From Sphingomonas sp. Ant H11 (GTDB lineage: Bacteria; Pseudomonadota; Alphaproteobacteria; Sphingomonadales; Sphingomonadaceae), in NCBI RefSeq assembly GCF_000797515.1, contig NZ_JSBN01000117.1, forward strand, positions 1 through 39,435: 39,435 nucleotides of DNA, given 5' to 3'. Of this stretch, positions 25,032 through 32,732 are shown piece after piece (the stretch's first letter is position 1; each line of letters starts with the position of its first letter). The position numbers were made by a program, and so were the translations under genes. Below the pieces are notes generated by a model that was given only the letters and a program-made list of their open reading frames with translations, had not been told where the DNA came from and ran no database searches.

Positions 25032-25707
25032 CGCTGCCCTCCACAATCATGGAAAAGCCCTCACCGCCGCGCTGACGAACACACTCCACAGCCCAGCGCG
25101 CGCGCCCAACGCCCGCAACGTCGAGACGCTCGGATGGTGCTGCACCGATCCGCCAGCGGGTCCACGCAGCCGATGGCTCAGCCAGAACATCCTGGCTGAG
25201 GCCGCGAGGGCGGCGCAACAGGAGAACGGGAATATCGGCGTCAGCAGCAACGAGTTGCAGACGCCGTGTTGCCACCATCGAGACCTTGCTTGCCTCCGCG
25301 ACGATCGCGCACGGCGTGCCGTCGCGCACCGCGTCTTCAACGACCGCCAGCAATGCCGCATCATCACGCGGCTGCGCAAAGATGACGTTGGCTGACGGCA
25401 GACCCGCTTGCTCCAGCGCGGGCGCATAGAGGTTTGTCCTACAGCTCGCCCACAGTACCGGCGCACCCGTACCGAGCGACTCACGCGCAGCAATGCCGGC
25501 CAGGAAAAGCGTGGTGGCGGCATCGTCGACTAAAGCTGCGCTTTGGGCCGCTGCCTCATGCAGTGCGCCAGCGCGTAACCCCCCTGCCCCGAGACGGGCG
25601 TCGATAGCCCCGACGCCGAACGGCATGACACGGTAGTCGGTCGCGGGAGTGGCGATCGTCCGCAGATGCGCTATGCTGGGCGCGAGGGAATTAAGGGCGG
25701 CGGACAT
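24946..25707 (-). CDS. imuA: ImuA, RecA-like SOS mutagenesis accessory protein
   Basis: A 253-residue product starting MSAALNSLAPSIAHLRTIAT. It has FGVGAIDARLGAGGLRAGAL, ALHEAAAQ, VLWASCRTNLYAPALEQAGL and the C-terminal [20 protein letters not shown]. These are hallmarks of alphaproteobacterial ImuA, which resembles RecA/SulA and supports ImuB-DnaE2 translesion synthesis. It lacks a full Walker A motif. It is the first gene of the cassette, its start 18 bp from the LexA box at 25726-25740. Confidence 0.88.
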   Translation of the reverse strand: MSAALNSLAPSIAHLRTIATPATDYRVMPFGVGAIDARLGAGGLRAGALHEAAAQSAALVDDAATTLFLAGIAARESLGTGAPVLWASCRTNLYAPALEQAGLPSANVIFAQPRDDAALLAVVEDAVRDGTPCAIVAEASKVSMVATRRLQLVAADADIPVLLLRRPRGLSQDVLAEPSAAWTRWRIGAAPSERLDVAGVGRARWAVECVRQRGGEGFSMIVEGSDETGRLAVPAELGRGAAETVGTVRSAAA

Positions 25708-25725
25708 AAGGGCTAGACTCTACTC

Positions 25726-25740
25726 GTTCCCTTTATGTTC
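25726..25740. promoter_or_regulatory. LexA operator (SOS box) in the imuA / SRAP divergent region
   Basis: GTTC-CCTTTAT-GTTC is an exact match to the alphaproteobacterial LexA box GTTC-N7-GTTC. It lies 18 bp upstream of the imuA start and about 100 bp upstream of the divergent SRAP gene. It therefore probably represses the mutasome directly and possibly both units. Confidence 0.85.
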
Positions 25741-25840
25741 CGTTAATGGCCGCTTGCGGTCAAGTAGGTTTTCCGCAGCTACCGAGTCCGTTCGTCGCAG
25801 ACATGCCGGGCCAGCTCGCTGGCCGACATAGGAGGCGCGG

Positions 25841-26476
25841 ATGTGCAATAGGTATCGACTGACAGCGAAACAGGCCGAGGTTGCCGCGACATTCGGCATC
25901 CGCGCACCCTATGAGATCGATGAGACGTTCCCCACCGGCGACATCTTTCCCACAGGGACTAAGACCCCCTTTTATGGCGCAGTGGTCGTCCAAGATGGCA
26001 CCGATCGTCGTCTCGAAAGCATGGAATGGGGCGTCCCAACGCAGATCCCCAGCAAGCGGGACCCGGGGGTAAAGCTAACGAAATACGTCACGAACGTCCG
26101 GAACCTGCAATCCACCTTCTGGCGCTCGATGTTGACTACGCCAGCGCGTCGCTGCCTCGTCCCCGTCACGTCGTTCTCGGAATACGGGCTGAAGCCCGGC
26201 GAGGATGGGAAGAAGCCACTGCACTGGTTCGACGTGCCCAGCAGACCGTTATTCGCTTTTGCCGGTATCTGGCGACCAACGGAGCGCGGGAACGCCTACG
26301 GTTTTCTGACGACGGAGCCAAACGCGATCGTCGCACCCATCCATCCGAAAGCAATGCCTGTCATCCTGCATGATGACGACTACGGTCGCTGGCTTACCGG
26401 CGCCTGGGATGACGTGAAGGAACTGGTATCGCCCTACCCTTCTCAACTCATGCGCGTCGACCAGCCCGTCGATTGA
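25841..26476 (+). CDS. SOS response-associated peptidase (SRAP, YedK/HMCES-type)
   Basis: ATG 25841 follows AGGAGGCGCGG. The 211-residue product begins MCNRYRLT. Cys2, the residue that SRAP proteins crosslink to abasic sites in ssDNA after Met removal, is present. Other conserved positions are Asn85 (TNVRN), Glu114 (SEYG) and His168 (IHPKAMPVIL). SRAP proteins shield abasic sites during replication. Placed divergently from imuA across a LexA box, it fits the same DNA-damage module. Confidence 0.92.
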   Translation: MCNRYRLTAKQAEVAATFGIRAPYEIDETFPTGDIFPTGTKTPFYGAVVVQDGTDRRLESMEWGVPTQIPSKRDPGVKLTKYVTNVRNLQSTFWRSMLTTPARRCLVPVTSFSEYGLKPGEDGKKPLHWFDVPSRPLFAFAGIWRPTERGNAYGFLTTEPNAIVAPIHPKAMPVILHDDDYGRWLTGAWDDVKELVSPYPSQLMRVDQPVD

Positions 26477-26796
26477 AACGTGCGACCTTACGGCCGCCCC
26501 ATCGACATGGGTCGATGGTGCTGCGAAGTTAGATGGCGCATCGATAATGATGTCATCTCGCCTTGCGCTGCGCTCGTACCTTTCCTTAAAGCTTGATGGC
26601 CTACAGAGACGTAGGACGGGGCGTGGAAACCTCGAAGGGTAAGGGCCGGTTCGAGCTATCGACCGGGTGGCGGACGCGTATGTCCAAGCCACCCGGCCAA
26701 AGGCGTTCGCGCCAAGCTTACCCTTGGTTTCCAACACCCGGTTCCGAAGCGATGACGCGCCCAGCGGGCGCGTCACCGGCTTCTTGGGAGGCGTAG
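26477..26796. other. Gene-poor stretch
   Basis: No convincing gene; the small frame at 26593 gives an unlikely product. The only clear structure is the hairpin GACGCGCCC-AGC-GGGCGCGTC at 26754-26774, immediately upstream of the ribosome site of the next gene. Confidence 0.4.
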
Positions 26797-27048
26797 ATGT
26801 CCGGTTGCACACCAGAAGACGACTTCCCGATGCCCTTAGGATCGCGTTCGCCCCTCAAAACTGATGTGCCTTTGGCACTGATGAGGATGGCGCTAGCGAT
26901 CCTTGACCGGGACGGCCGGCCGGTGCCGGCGTGCTATTTGCAGCAAGCAATCGACAGCTACCTCGACACCCCTCCGGCACAACCGGGACCTCAACTCGAT
27001 GCTGAAGTGAACGCCTGGTTGGAACGCAACCCACGGATGCTCGATTGA
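26797..27048 (+). CDS. Hypothetical protein, 83 aa
   Basis: ATG 26797 follows TGGGAGGCGTAG. The second half is well formed: DVPLALMRMALAILDRDGRP, then VPACYLQQAIDSYLDTPPAQ and EVNAWLERNPRMLD. The helix-rich pattern resembles small conserved sphingomonad proteins of unknown role. It ends 10 bp before the first res-like palindrome. Confidence 0.55.
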   Translation: MSGCTPEDDFPMPLGSRSPLKTDVPLALMRMALAILDRDGRPVPACYLQQAIDSYLDTPPAQPGPQLDAEVNAWLERNPRMLD

Positions 27049-27058
27049 AATCGCGCTT

Positions 27059-27252
27059 GTCCGAAACCGATCGGTTTCGGACGCGACAACCAAAATAATG
27101 GATTTGTCCGGTTCATATCTGTCCGAAACCCCTGTCCACAACTGTCCGTCACAAACCCCCCCCCAGAAACGTCCGAAACTAAAAACCTCTTGTGACTTTC
27201 GGACAAAAGCCCGAGAATGTCCGAAAGTAGACTTAACCACGGAGTTTCGGAC
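27059..27252. other. res-like site: cluster of GTCCGAAA half-sites
   Basis: A perfect 24-bp palindrome at 27059-27082 (GTCCGAAACCGA and its complement) is followed by further half-sites. GTCCG or GTCCGAAA occurs at 27106, 27121, 27144, 27171 and 27219, and TTTCGGAC at 27197 and 27245. The last half-site abuts the recombinase start. Several inverted half-site pairs directly before a serine recombinase are the layout of a resolution site (res), and would also let the protein regulate its own promoter. Confidence 0.65.
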
Positions 27253-27834
27253 GTGCTGATTGGGTACGCTAGGGTTTCAACCCATGAGCAGGACGTTCGG
27301 CTTCAGGTGGAAGCTCTCGAGGCCGCGGGCTGTACCAAGATCTTCACGGACGAAGGCGTGACTGGTGCAGCCGTCATTAAGCCGGAGCTGGTAAAGGCCC
27401 TCGCCTATGCTCGTGCCGATGAGGACACGCTTGTCGTATGGAAGCTGGATCGCCTCTCTCGATCCATGCGCGATCTCATAGAGACGGTGCAAGCCATGAA
27501 GGCGCGAGGCATTGGTCTCCGGTCTATCAAAGAGGCCGTGATCGATACCAGTAGCGCAGCGGGAAATCTCATCTTTCAGATTTTCGGAGCTTTCGCGGAG
27601 TTCGAGCGGGGCACAAATCACGAGCGCACGCTGGCCGGAATCGCTGCTGCGCAGCGTGCCGGCACCAGATTTGGGCGCCCGCCGAGCATCAGTGATGCAC
27701 AATGGGCGAAGGCGCGCGAGTTGTTCAAAGCAGAGCCTCCTGCCCGGATCGCCGACATCGCGACGCTGCTTGGGGTTAGCCGACAGGCAATCTATCGCCG
27801 CCTCGAACGCGAAAACCTCAGCCTTCCTGACTGA
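27253..27834 (+). CDS. Serine recombinase (resolvase/invertase family)
   Basis: GTG 27253 is chosen over ATG 27217 because that ATG lies inside the half-site repeats. Also, GTG gives the usual start MLIGYARVSTHEQDVRLQVE, with GGAG upstream. Ser9 of ARVST is the nucleophile. The catalytic domain includes LDRLSRSMRDLIETV and GNLIFQIFGAFAEFER. A C-terminal helix-turn-helix of Hin type follows (RIADIATLLGVSRQAIYRRL). At 193 residues it has the normal length of plasmid multimer resolvases. It probably resolves plasmid dimers at the adjacent site. Confidence 0.9.
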   Translation: MLIGYARVSTHEQDVRLQVEALEAAGCTKIFTDEGVTGAAVIKPELVKALAYARADEDTLVVWKLDRLSRSMRDLIETVQAMKARGIGLRSIKEAVIDTSSAAGNLIFQIFGAFAEFERGTNHERTLAGIAAAQRAGTRFGRPPSISDAQWAKARELFKAEPPARIADIATLLGVSRQAIYRRLERENLSLPD

Positions 27835-27866
27835 TGCCTCGGCGCAGTCGCCTAGCGCGTCAGGAA

Positions 27867-28028
27867 CATGCAATTACATGTAAAGGCTTTTACATGACTG
27901 TAAATGCCATTGATGGCAATGCATTTTCTAGACAGGTACAGGAAATCATTGCCTGGGCCTGTCAATGACAGTAATACCCTTACCTGCATAGAACGGCACA
28001 GGAATGGTCGTTCATGCAATTGCATGTA
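27867..28028. promoter_or_regulatory. Palindrome-rich operator/centromere-like region before parA
   Basis: CATGCAATT(A/G)CATGTA occurs as a direct repeat at 27867-27882 and 28013-28028; the second copy begins with the palindrome CATGCAATTGCATG. Between them lie CATGTAAA-GGCT-TTTACATG (27877-27896), TGCCATTGATGGCA (27905-27918) and CTGTCAATGACAG. Such clusters upstream of parA commonly act as partition-operon operator and/or parS. The AT-richness contrasts with neighbouring sequence. Confidence 0.5.
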
Positions 28029-28059
28029 CGGACATGTATTAGCATGTAAGGGAATAGAG

Positions 28060-28737
28060 ATGGCTGTTATCGCGCTCGCATCCTCAAAAGGCGGTTGCGG
28101 GAAATCGACGACCGCAATCGTCCTCGCGGGCCAGTATGCCGAGCAGGGATACCGGGTCACGATCATCGATGCTGATCCGAGAGAGCGTATCGTTCGATGG
28201 GCAGCAGCGGGGGAGGTGCCTGAAGGCATCATCGTCACCAAGGCCGATTATAAGACCCTTCCAGACGCGATCCGGCGAAACGAGGATCAGAGCGACGTTG
28301 TATTGATCGACGTTGAGGGTAGCGCAAACCTGAGCGTCTCGATCGCCGTCGGACACGCTCACTATGTGGTGATCCCCGCCAATCCGTCAGCGGCGGATGT
28401 CGAAGATGCGATCGACATGGTTCGCCTGGTTCACGACATCGCCGAGCGGTCGAAGCGTCCACCGTTGTACGCAGTCCTATGGACACGCGTTCCAACAGGC
28501 TTCCGCACCAGAGAGTATCTAGCCCTTGCCAAGCAGCTTGAGGAGGCGGCGGTCCCCGTCTGCGAAGTGTCCCTATCGGAGCGCTCGGCGTACAAAAGCC
28601 TCATCTCCTACAGCACCACTCTCGACCGCCTGCCGGCCGACGAAGTTCCCTCGCTGGATAAGGCAAGAGCGGAGAGCCGGGCGCTGGCTGACAGCATCAG
28701 TGCCGCCATCATCAACGCCCAGGAGACCGCAGCATGA
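28060..28737 (+). CDS. parA: ParA-type partition ATPase
   Basis: ATG 28060 follows TAAGGGAATAGAG. The 225-residue product begins MAVIALASSKGGCGKSTTAI. It has a deviant Walker A motif (KGGCGKST, residues 10-17), IIDADPRERIVRW (Walker A'), and VVLIDVEGSANLSV (Walker B). The short form without an N-terminal DNA-binding region is the type Ib / small ParA layout, so regulation is probably by its small partner. It drives plasmid segregation. It overlaps the next gene by 4 nt (ATGA). Confidence 0.9.
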   Translation: MAVIALASSKGGCGKSTTAIVLAGQYAEQGYRVTIIDADPRERIVRWAAAGEVPEGIIVTKADYKTLPDAIRRNEDQSDVVLIDVEGSANLSVSIAVGHAHYVVIPANPSAADVEDAIDMVRLVHDIAERSKRPPLYAVLWTRVPTGFRTREYLALAKQLEEAAVPVCEVSLSERSAYKSLISYSTTLDRLPADEVPSLDKARAESRALADSISAAIINAQETAA

Positions 28738-29084
28738 GCGCCGATACCAAGCCCCAGCGCCGCTCTCTAACGGGCGGCTTGGGCGCGATCCGAAACACGC
28801 CCTCCGAAGAGACGAGCATCGACCAAGCGGCTCGGCCTACTGCGCCAAAAGGCTTTGATAGCGTGCCGGTGCCTGTTGGCGAGGTTGATCGCCTGCGGGC
28901 AAATCAAGCGCCGGAGGCACCACGCCGAGTAAGAGGGGGAGGGCGATCGATGCCGTTCTCATTGAAACTGCGGCCCGATACGCTCGAGTATATCTACGCC
29001 ATCGCCAACGATAGAAATATCCCGTTAGCCCAGGTTATCGAAGAGCTGGTGGATGCCCATTCCAAGGCATTCCCGACCCGATAG
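28734..29084 (+). CDS. Small ParB/ParG-like partition partner, 116 aa
   Basis: It starts at the ATG overlapping the parA stop. The first ~70 residues are polar and disordered-looking. The C-terminal part (MPFSLKLRPDTLEYIYAIAN, then DRNIPLAQVIEELVDAHSKA) fits a ribbon-helix-helix-type DNA-binding fold. A disordered basic N-tail plus C-terminal RHH is the layout of type Ib centromere-binding proteins such as ParG, whose tail contacts ParA. Assignment rests on context and layout. Confidence 0.65.
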   Translation: MSADTKPQRRSLTGGLGAIRNTPSEETSIDQAARPTAPKGFDSVPVPVGEVDRLRANQAPEAPRRVRGGGRSMPFSLKLRPDTLEYIYAIANDRNIPLAQVIEELVDAHSKAFPTR

Positions 29085-29246
29085 AAGCATCATCCCTACG
29101 CTTGGTTATTCGCGATTCAGGCTGATGTTAAGCGCAAAATGACACACTTGCTGTTTAGGTAGGCGAATGGGTCAAATGGCGGGGACGATCGGGCTTTGCT
29201 CCCACCGGTCGCCCCCTAATCACAACCCATCACGGAAGGATGGCTT

Positions 29247-29600
29247 ATGACTGACGAGACCGTAGCTCGCCACGGGGAGCGGGGGAATACCGAATGGACG
29301 GAAGCCGAGGCTCGCTACAGAACCGCCAGCGAGGCACTTGAGGAAGCGACAAATCAGGCCAGCGGCGGAACCGGCGACGTCAATGATGCGGCAGTGATGG
29401 CTCACGCTGCTGCGGCGCGCGCGTTGATCGAAACACCGGCGACACACCTCGCTCACATCGCGGTAAAAATCCGAGCTGCCGACAATCTGCTCGGCCTAAC
29501 CGCAAGCTATCCCGAGCTGCCGAAGATCCTCCTCGACGACATATTTGGACTGCTCGGCTTATATGATCCAGACGGGGCTGCACTGCCGCCAAGCATATAA
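29247..29600 (+). CDS. Hypothetical protein, 117 aa
   Basis: ATG 29247 follows GGAAGGATGGCTT. The product is acidic and helical (WTEAEARYRTASEALEEATN, then AAVMAHAAAARALIETPATH) with a C-terminal LDDIFGLLGLYDPDG. Similar helical proteins are common on alphaproteobacterial elements. No function known. Confidence 0.5.
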   Translation: MTDETVARHGERGNTEWTEAEARYRTASEALEEATNQASGGTGDVNDAAVMAHAAAARALIETPATHLAHIAVKIRAADNLLGLTASYPELPKILLDDIFGLLGLYDPDGAALPPSI

Positions 29601-30032
29601 CTCCGTAGCAATGCCAGGCGGGATAGTGACACGTCCTGTCGTTGACCAACTGGTGAAGCGCAGCGACGGGCGAGGGTGGTCGCCTCGCGCAGTCATTGAT
29701 ATCCCGACGCCTGATAGCTTTCTGGTTCGCTGACTGACGATGCGCTATTCGTAACCGTCGGGCGTCAACGGATGACGCGGCGCACCCTGACCTATGCGAA
29801 CGTAGTGTGCCAAAACCAAGGCGGCGATTAGCGCTACGGCGGCCAAAAACATGGCGCGAAAACGAGCTATCAACGAGCAAGATTGCTAAGAGGAAGGTGA
29901 CGATCTAGCCGCCGCGCCGCCTTTGATCGGGTCGATGACGAAGGCGGCGGAATTGGCGATGGTGGGCGGTAAAAGGCGACGACCGTGGCAACTTGGATAA
30001 CGAGACCAGGCCGAGGTAGTCACCCCTTGGCA
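29601..30032. other. Mostly non-coding stretch with one possible small membrane peptide
   Basis: No sizeable gene. The left part (29601-29740) shows no recognisable element. A possible 35-aa minus-strand ORF (29745-29852) is listed separately. The right part (29880-30030) contains nothing I recognise. Confidence 0.4.
29745..29852 (-). CDS. Possible small membrane peptide, 35 aa
   Basis: The frame from ATG 29852 reads MFLAAVALIAALVLAHYVRI, then GQGAPRHPLTPDGYE. It is one hydrophobic helix followed by a polar tail. There is no good ribosome site, and a TTG start at about 29873 (adding LIARFRA) is possible. Low confidence; included because the composition is protein-like. Confidence 0.3.
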   Translation of the reverse strand: MFLAAVALIAALVLAHYVRIGQGAPRHPLTPDGYE

Positions 30033-30302
30033 TCACTCCTTTCCAAGCGAACCAAGATGAGCGGCTACCGCTGAGCCGCCAAAAGATGCGATGGCGTTGG
30101 CGATCAAGCGAGCGTCCGCCTTTCCGAGTTTCCTGATTTTCACGCGATCCAGCGCCGCAAGAAGCGTGGGACGGCCTGCATCTCGCTCTTCCTCCTCGAC
30201 CTCCTTAGCCTGAACATCGAGCTCCGCAATCTGTGCGAGAAGGCGGTCTTTCTGTGCCTGGATCGATGCTAGGTCATTCGGCTTCGATGATGTGCGGGCC
30301 AC
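30033..30302 (-). CDS. Small coiled-coil protein upstream of the mob genes, 89 aa
   Basis: MARTSSKPNDLASIQAQKDR, then LLAQIAELDVQAKEVEEEER forms a coiled coil. A C-terminal part follows: KIRKLGKADARLIANAIASF, then GGSAVAAHLGSLGKE. It is divergent from the MobC-like gene, and the 340-bp gap between them is a likely transfer origin. The layout resembles small accessory mobilization proteins (TraC/TraD-type), but this is a context guess. Confidence 0.5.
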   Translation of the reverse strand: MARTSSKPNDLASIQAQKDRLLAQIAELDVQAKEVEEEERDAGRPTLLAALDRVKIRKLGKADARLIANAIASFGGSAVAAHLGSLGKE

Positions 30303-30643
30303 GGCGATTCCTCCGTTTTTCGATTGAGGGGTGAGTTAGTTCATGTCGGATTACATGCGACATTGCTAGGCTTGGTCACACCCTATCGCCGTATGGGGCT
30401 GCAACTTGGACGCATGAGACCGGACCGGTTGGGCAGGGGCACCACCCGGGCTGCGATCGTCTGACGGGTCGATTGGGGACTGCCCCATCCACATACACCC
30501 CACTCCGCGTCGTTGAGATTGGTTCGATTGCAGAGTTAGTCATTTAGGGGTATATGGATAAAGGAAGAGGGATGGCAGGATATGCCTCATGGCACCAATG
30601 TCGGACACTGGTTTATGAGGCGCCGCTGCACGGGGCTTGAGTG
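30303..30643. other. Candidate oriT region
   Basis: A 341-bp intergenic region between the divergent coiled-coil gene and the mobC-like/relaxase operon. Such positions usually carry oriT and the mob promoter. It contains short AT-rich parts (gtcatttaggggtatatgg) and CATACACCCCACTCCGCG. I cannot point to a nic site or a strong inverted repeat, so the assignment is positional only. Confidence 0.35.
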
Positions 30644-31224
30644 ATGAAGGTAACAGTCAGGCTTGGTGATGATCTTACGTCAGAGATCGACCGCATCGCT
30701 GCTGCCAATGGGCAGACTCGAAGCGCCTGGATCTCCAACACGCTGCTCCGCTCCGTGATGTCAGATTCCAGCCAAGACGTGCCCATCCTGCCCGTTCAGG
30801 GAGGGGCCATCCAGACGACCATATCCGGGTTACAGTGCGGCTTTACCGTAGTGAGATCGAGGCGATCGATGCGGTCGCTGGTCCAATGCGTCTCACGCGC
30901 AATGAGTGGATCAAGCGTTCTCTCCGCTGGCAGCTTTGGGACAAGGCCGCCCTTCTTCGTCTGTCCCCTTCCACCCAGTCGGAGATCGTGAAGGTCCGAA
31001 AGCAGGTTCTCGCGATTGGCCGGAATATCAATCAAGCCGTCCATGCGATGAACGCAGCGAACCAGCCTGAAAGCTCTCTCGATATCAGCCGGATCGCCGC
31101 GGCACTGATCGAGAAGTGCGCGGAGGTGAAGGACGTTCTGATGGAGACACGACGTGTCCTAGCATCCTCCATTGGTGGTGAGATCGCGTACTGGACGCGG
31201 CGCGACGAGGAGCAAGGCGGGTGA
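30644..31224 (+). CDS. MobC-like mobilization protein with two RHH-like domains (probable frameshift)
   Basis: From ATG 30644: MKVTVRLGDDLTSEIDRIAA, then ANGQTRSAWISNTLL, a ribbon-helix-helix domain. After about VQGGAIQTT the frame deteriorates. The next frame supplies HIRVTVRLYRSEIEAIDAVA, then RLTRNEWIKRSLRWQL, a second RHH-like domain. A MobC-type C-terminus follows (SEIVKVRKQVLAIGRNINQA). One indel near the G-run at ~30800-30806 would join them. Alternatively the second part is its own gene from GTG 30835. MobC proteins bind oriT and help the relaxase. The stop overlaps the relaxase GTG (GTGA). Confidence 0.6.
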
Positions 31225-32732
31225 GCTTTCGCTTCTCTCCTGGCACGCTAGACTCGATGGCCGGGGTGTTCGCGCCTCCGAAGAAATATCGTCTGGGAAC
31301 AGGCGGTGGAAGCCCAAAGGCGCCGAAGGCTGGCGGGGCAATTCTAAGCCTGGCAGTTGCGTCCATGTTCCCCAGGGCGGCGTCGGCATCCACTACCTCA
31401 CGGCCTAGTATTCAAGCGAAGGCCGCCTTCGGGGGCGGCTCGCAAACTCGCATGAGTGGGCGTGCTGTGATGGCCGCCGAGCGAACCTCCAGGCGCGTTC
31501 CCGAGGCTGTAGTACGTATCACTGGGCGGCAGCATGGCGGTGGCCATGTCCTCGCAAACTTCGCGTATATCAGCCGTCTTGGTTACGGGGATGGCAAGGA
31601 ATTGGGCTTGGAAACGAGCGAAGGCGACGTTCTTCGCGACGGCCGCGATATGCAACTCCTCGCGAAAGAATGGCATGATTTCGAGATGGACGGAGACGCG
31701 AGGCGGAAGGGCGCGACGTCGATCTCGATGATCCTTTCGATGCCGACGGGCACCGATCCAGAGCGCCTCAAGGGCGCCGCGCTGGACTTCGCACGCGAGG
31801 AGTTTGCCAACCGATCGTGGGTTGCTTCCCTTCACGTCGATCGCGATCACCCACACGTCCATCTGACGATTGCCCGCCGCGATCATGACGGTCGGCGCTT
31901 CCATCCTAACCGCGACGATCTGTATCGTTACCGCCAACGGTTCGCCGAAAAGCTGCGTGGTCGGGGCATCGAAGCGAACGCAACACCGGCGCGCGCGCGG
32001 GGCATCGATCCCAAGCATGAGCCCATCGCCGCGATTAAAATGCGTAGCAAAGGACAGGTGCCCCGGCTCGATAAGTCGCGCGCGTTGCGCGCTCAGCGAT
32101 ATCGGGATGGGGGATCTGTCGACCCGGTGAAGGCCTTTCTCGCCGAACGACAAGCGACCGTTCGGGCGACCTATAAGCGGTCGATCCAGGAGCTCTCGTC
32201 GTCTCCTCTGGCGGCCGATCAGCTCGTAGCGCAGAGCTTAGAGCGCTTTGTCGCTACCATGCCCGAACCGCAGCCAAATTCGCTAAGTGAGGACCGAAGC
32301 CCGGTTGATCGCGGCACGCCCAGTTTGAACCGCAGTGCGGGGTCGCTACCATCCCGGGTGCCTACAACGTCGCCAATGGTCGATACCGGCGTGGATAAAC
32401 TGCAGGCGCTGAACGCAAGGTTGGCGGCTCGCGCTGCGACGTCGAAGGGGCATGTTTCAACGCCGCAACCGGCGGGCGCCCCGCCATCAGACGTCAACGA
32501 GCGGATCAGGAAAGTCGTCGAGAAAGCCCGTGGCGATGCTGGCAAAACGGATCAGAACGAGCGTGCCGGCACGCTCAGTGACAGGCTGCGCGAGCTAACT
32601 GAAAAGATTGCCTCACCCGCTCAGCCGATCGACTTAAGCCGCGCCAGTGAGATTATCCGGAAGGCTGAGGAGCGTGATCGCGAGAAGCGGGAGCGTGATC
32701 GGTCTCGCGATAGGGAAGGGCCTAGTCGATGA
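31221..32732 (+). CDS. Relaxase / mobilization nuclease
   Basis: GTG 31221 overlaps the preceding stop. The 503-residue protein has an N-terminal ~90-residue basic extension, then ANFAYISRLGYGDG with Tyr116/Tyr122 as candidate catalytic tyrosines. The metal-binding three-histidine motif HVDRDHPHVHL covers residues 205-215. The C-terminal third is charged and probably coiled (EKARGDAGKTDQNERAG, then EERDREKRERDRSRDRE). This is the layout of MobA/VirD2-type relaxases, which nick oriT and stay bound to the transferred strand. No coupling protein or type IV secretion gene is in view, so the element looks mobilizable within this window. Confidence 0.85.
   Translation: MSFRFSPGTLDSMAGVFAPPKKYRLGTGGGSPKAPKAGGAILSLAVASMFPRAASASTTSRPSIQAKAAFGGGSQTRMSGRAVMAAERTSRRVPEAVVRITGRQHGGGHVLANFAYISRLGYGDGKELGLETSEGDVLRDGRDMQLLAKEWHDFEMDGDARRKGATSISMILSMPTGTDPERLKGAALDFAREEFANRSWVASLHVDRDHPHVHLTIARRDHDGRRFHPNRDDLYRYRQRFAEKLRGRGIEANATPARARGIDPKHEPIAAIKMRSKGQVPRLDKSRALRAQRYRDGGSVDPVKAFLAERQATVRATYKRSIQELSSSPLAADQLVAQSLERFVATMPEPQPNSLSEDRSPVDRGTPSLNRSAGSLPSRVPTTSPMVDTGVDKLQALNARLAARAATSKGHVSTPQPAGAPPSDVNERIRKVVEKARGDAGKTDQNERAGTLSDRLRELTEKIASPAQPIDLSRASEIIRKAEERDREKRERDRSRDREGPSR

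Noticed and set aside
27059..27252. GTCCGAAA repeats as replication iterons
   Set aside because: No rep gene follows; half-sites are inverted and abut a serine recombinase, which fits a res site better.
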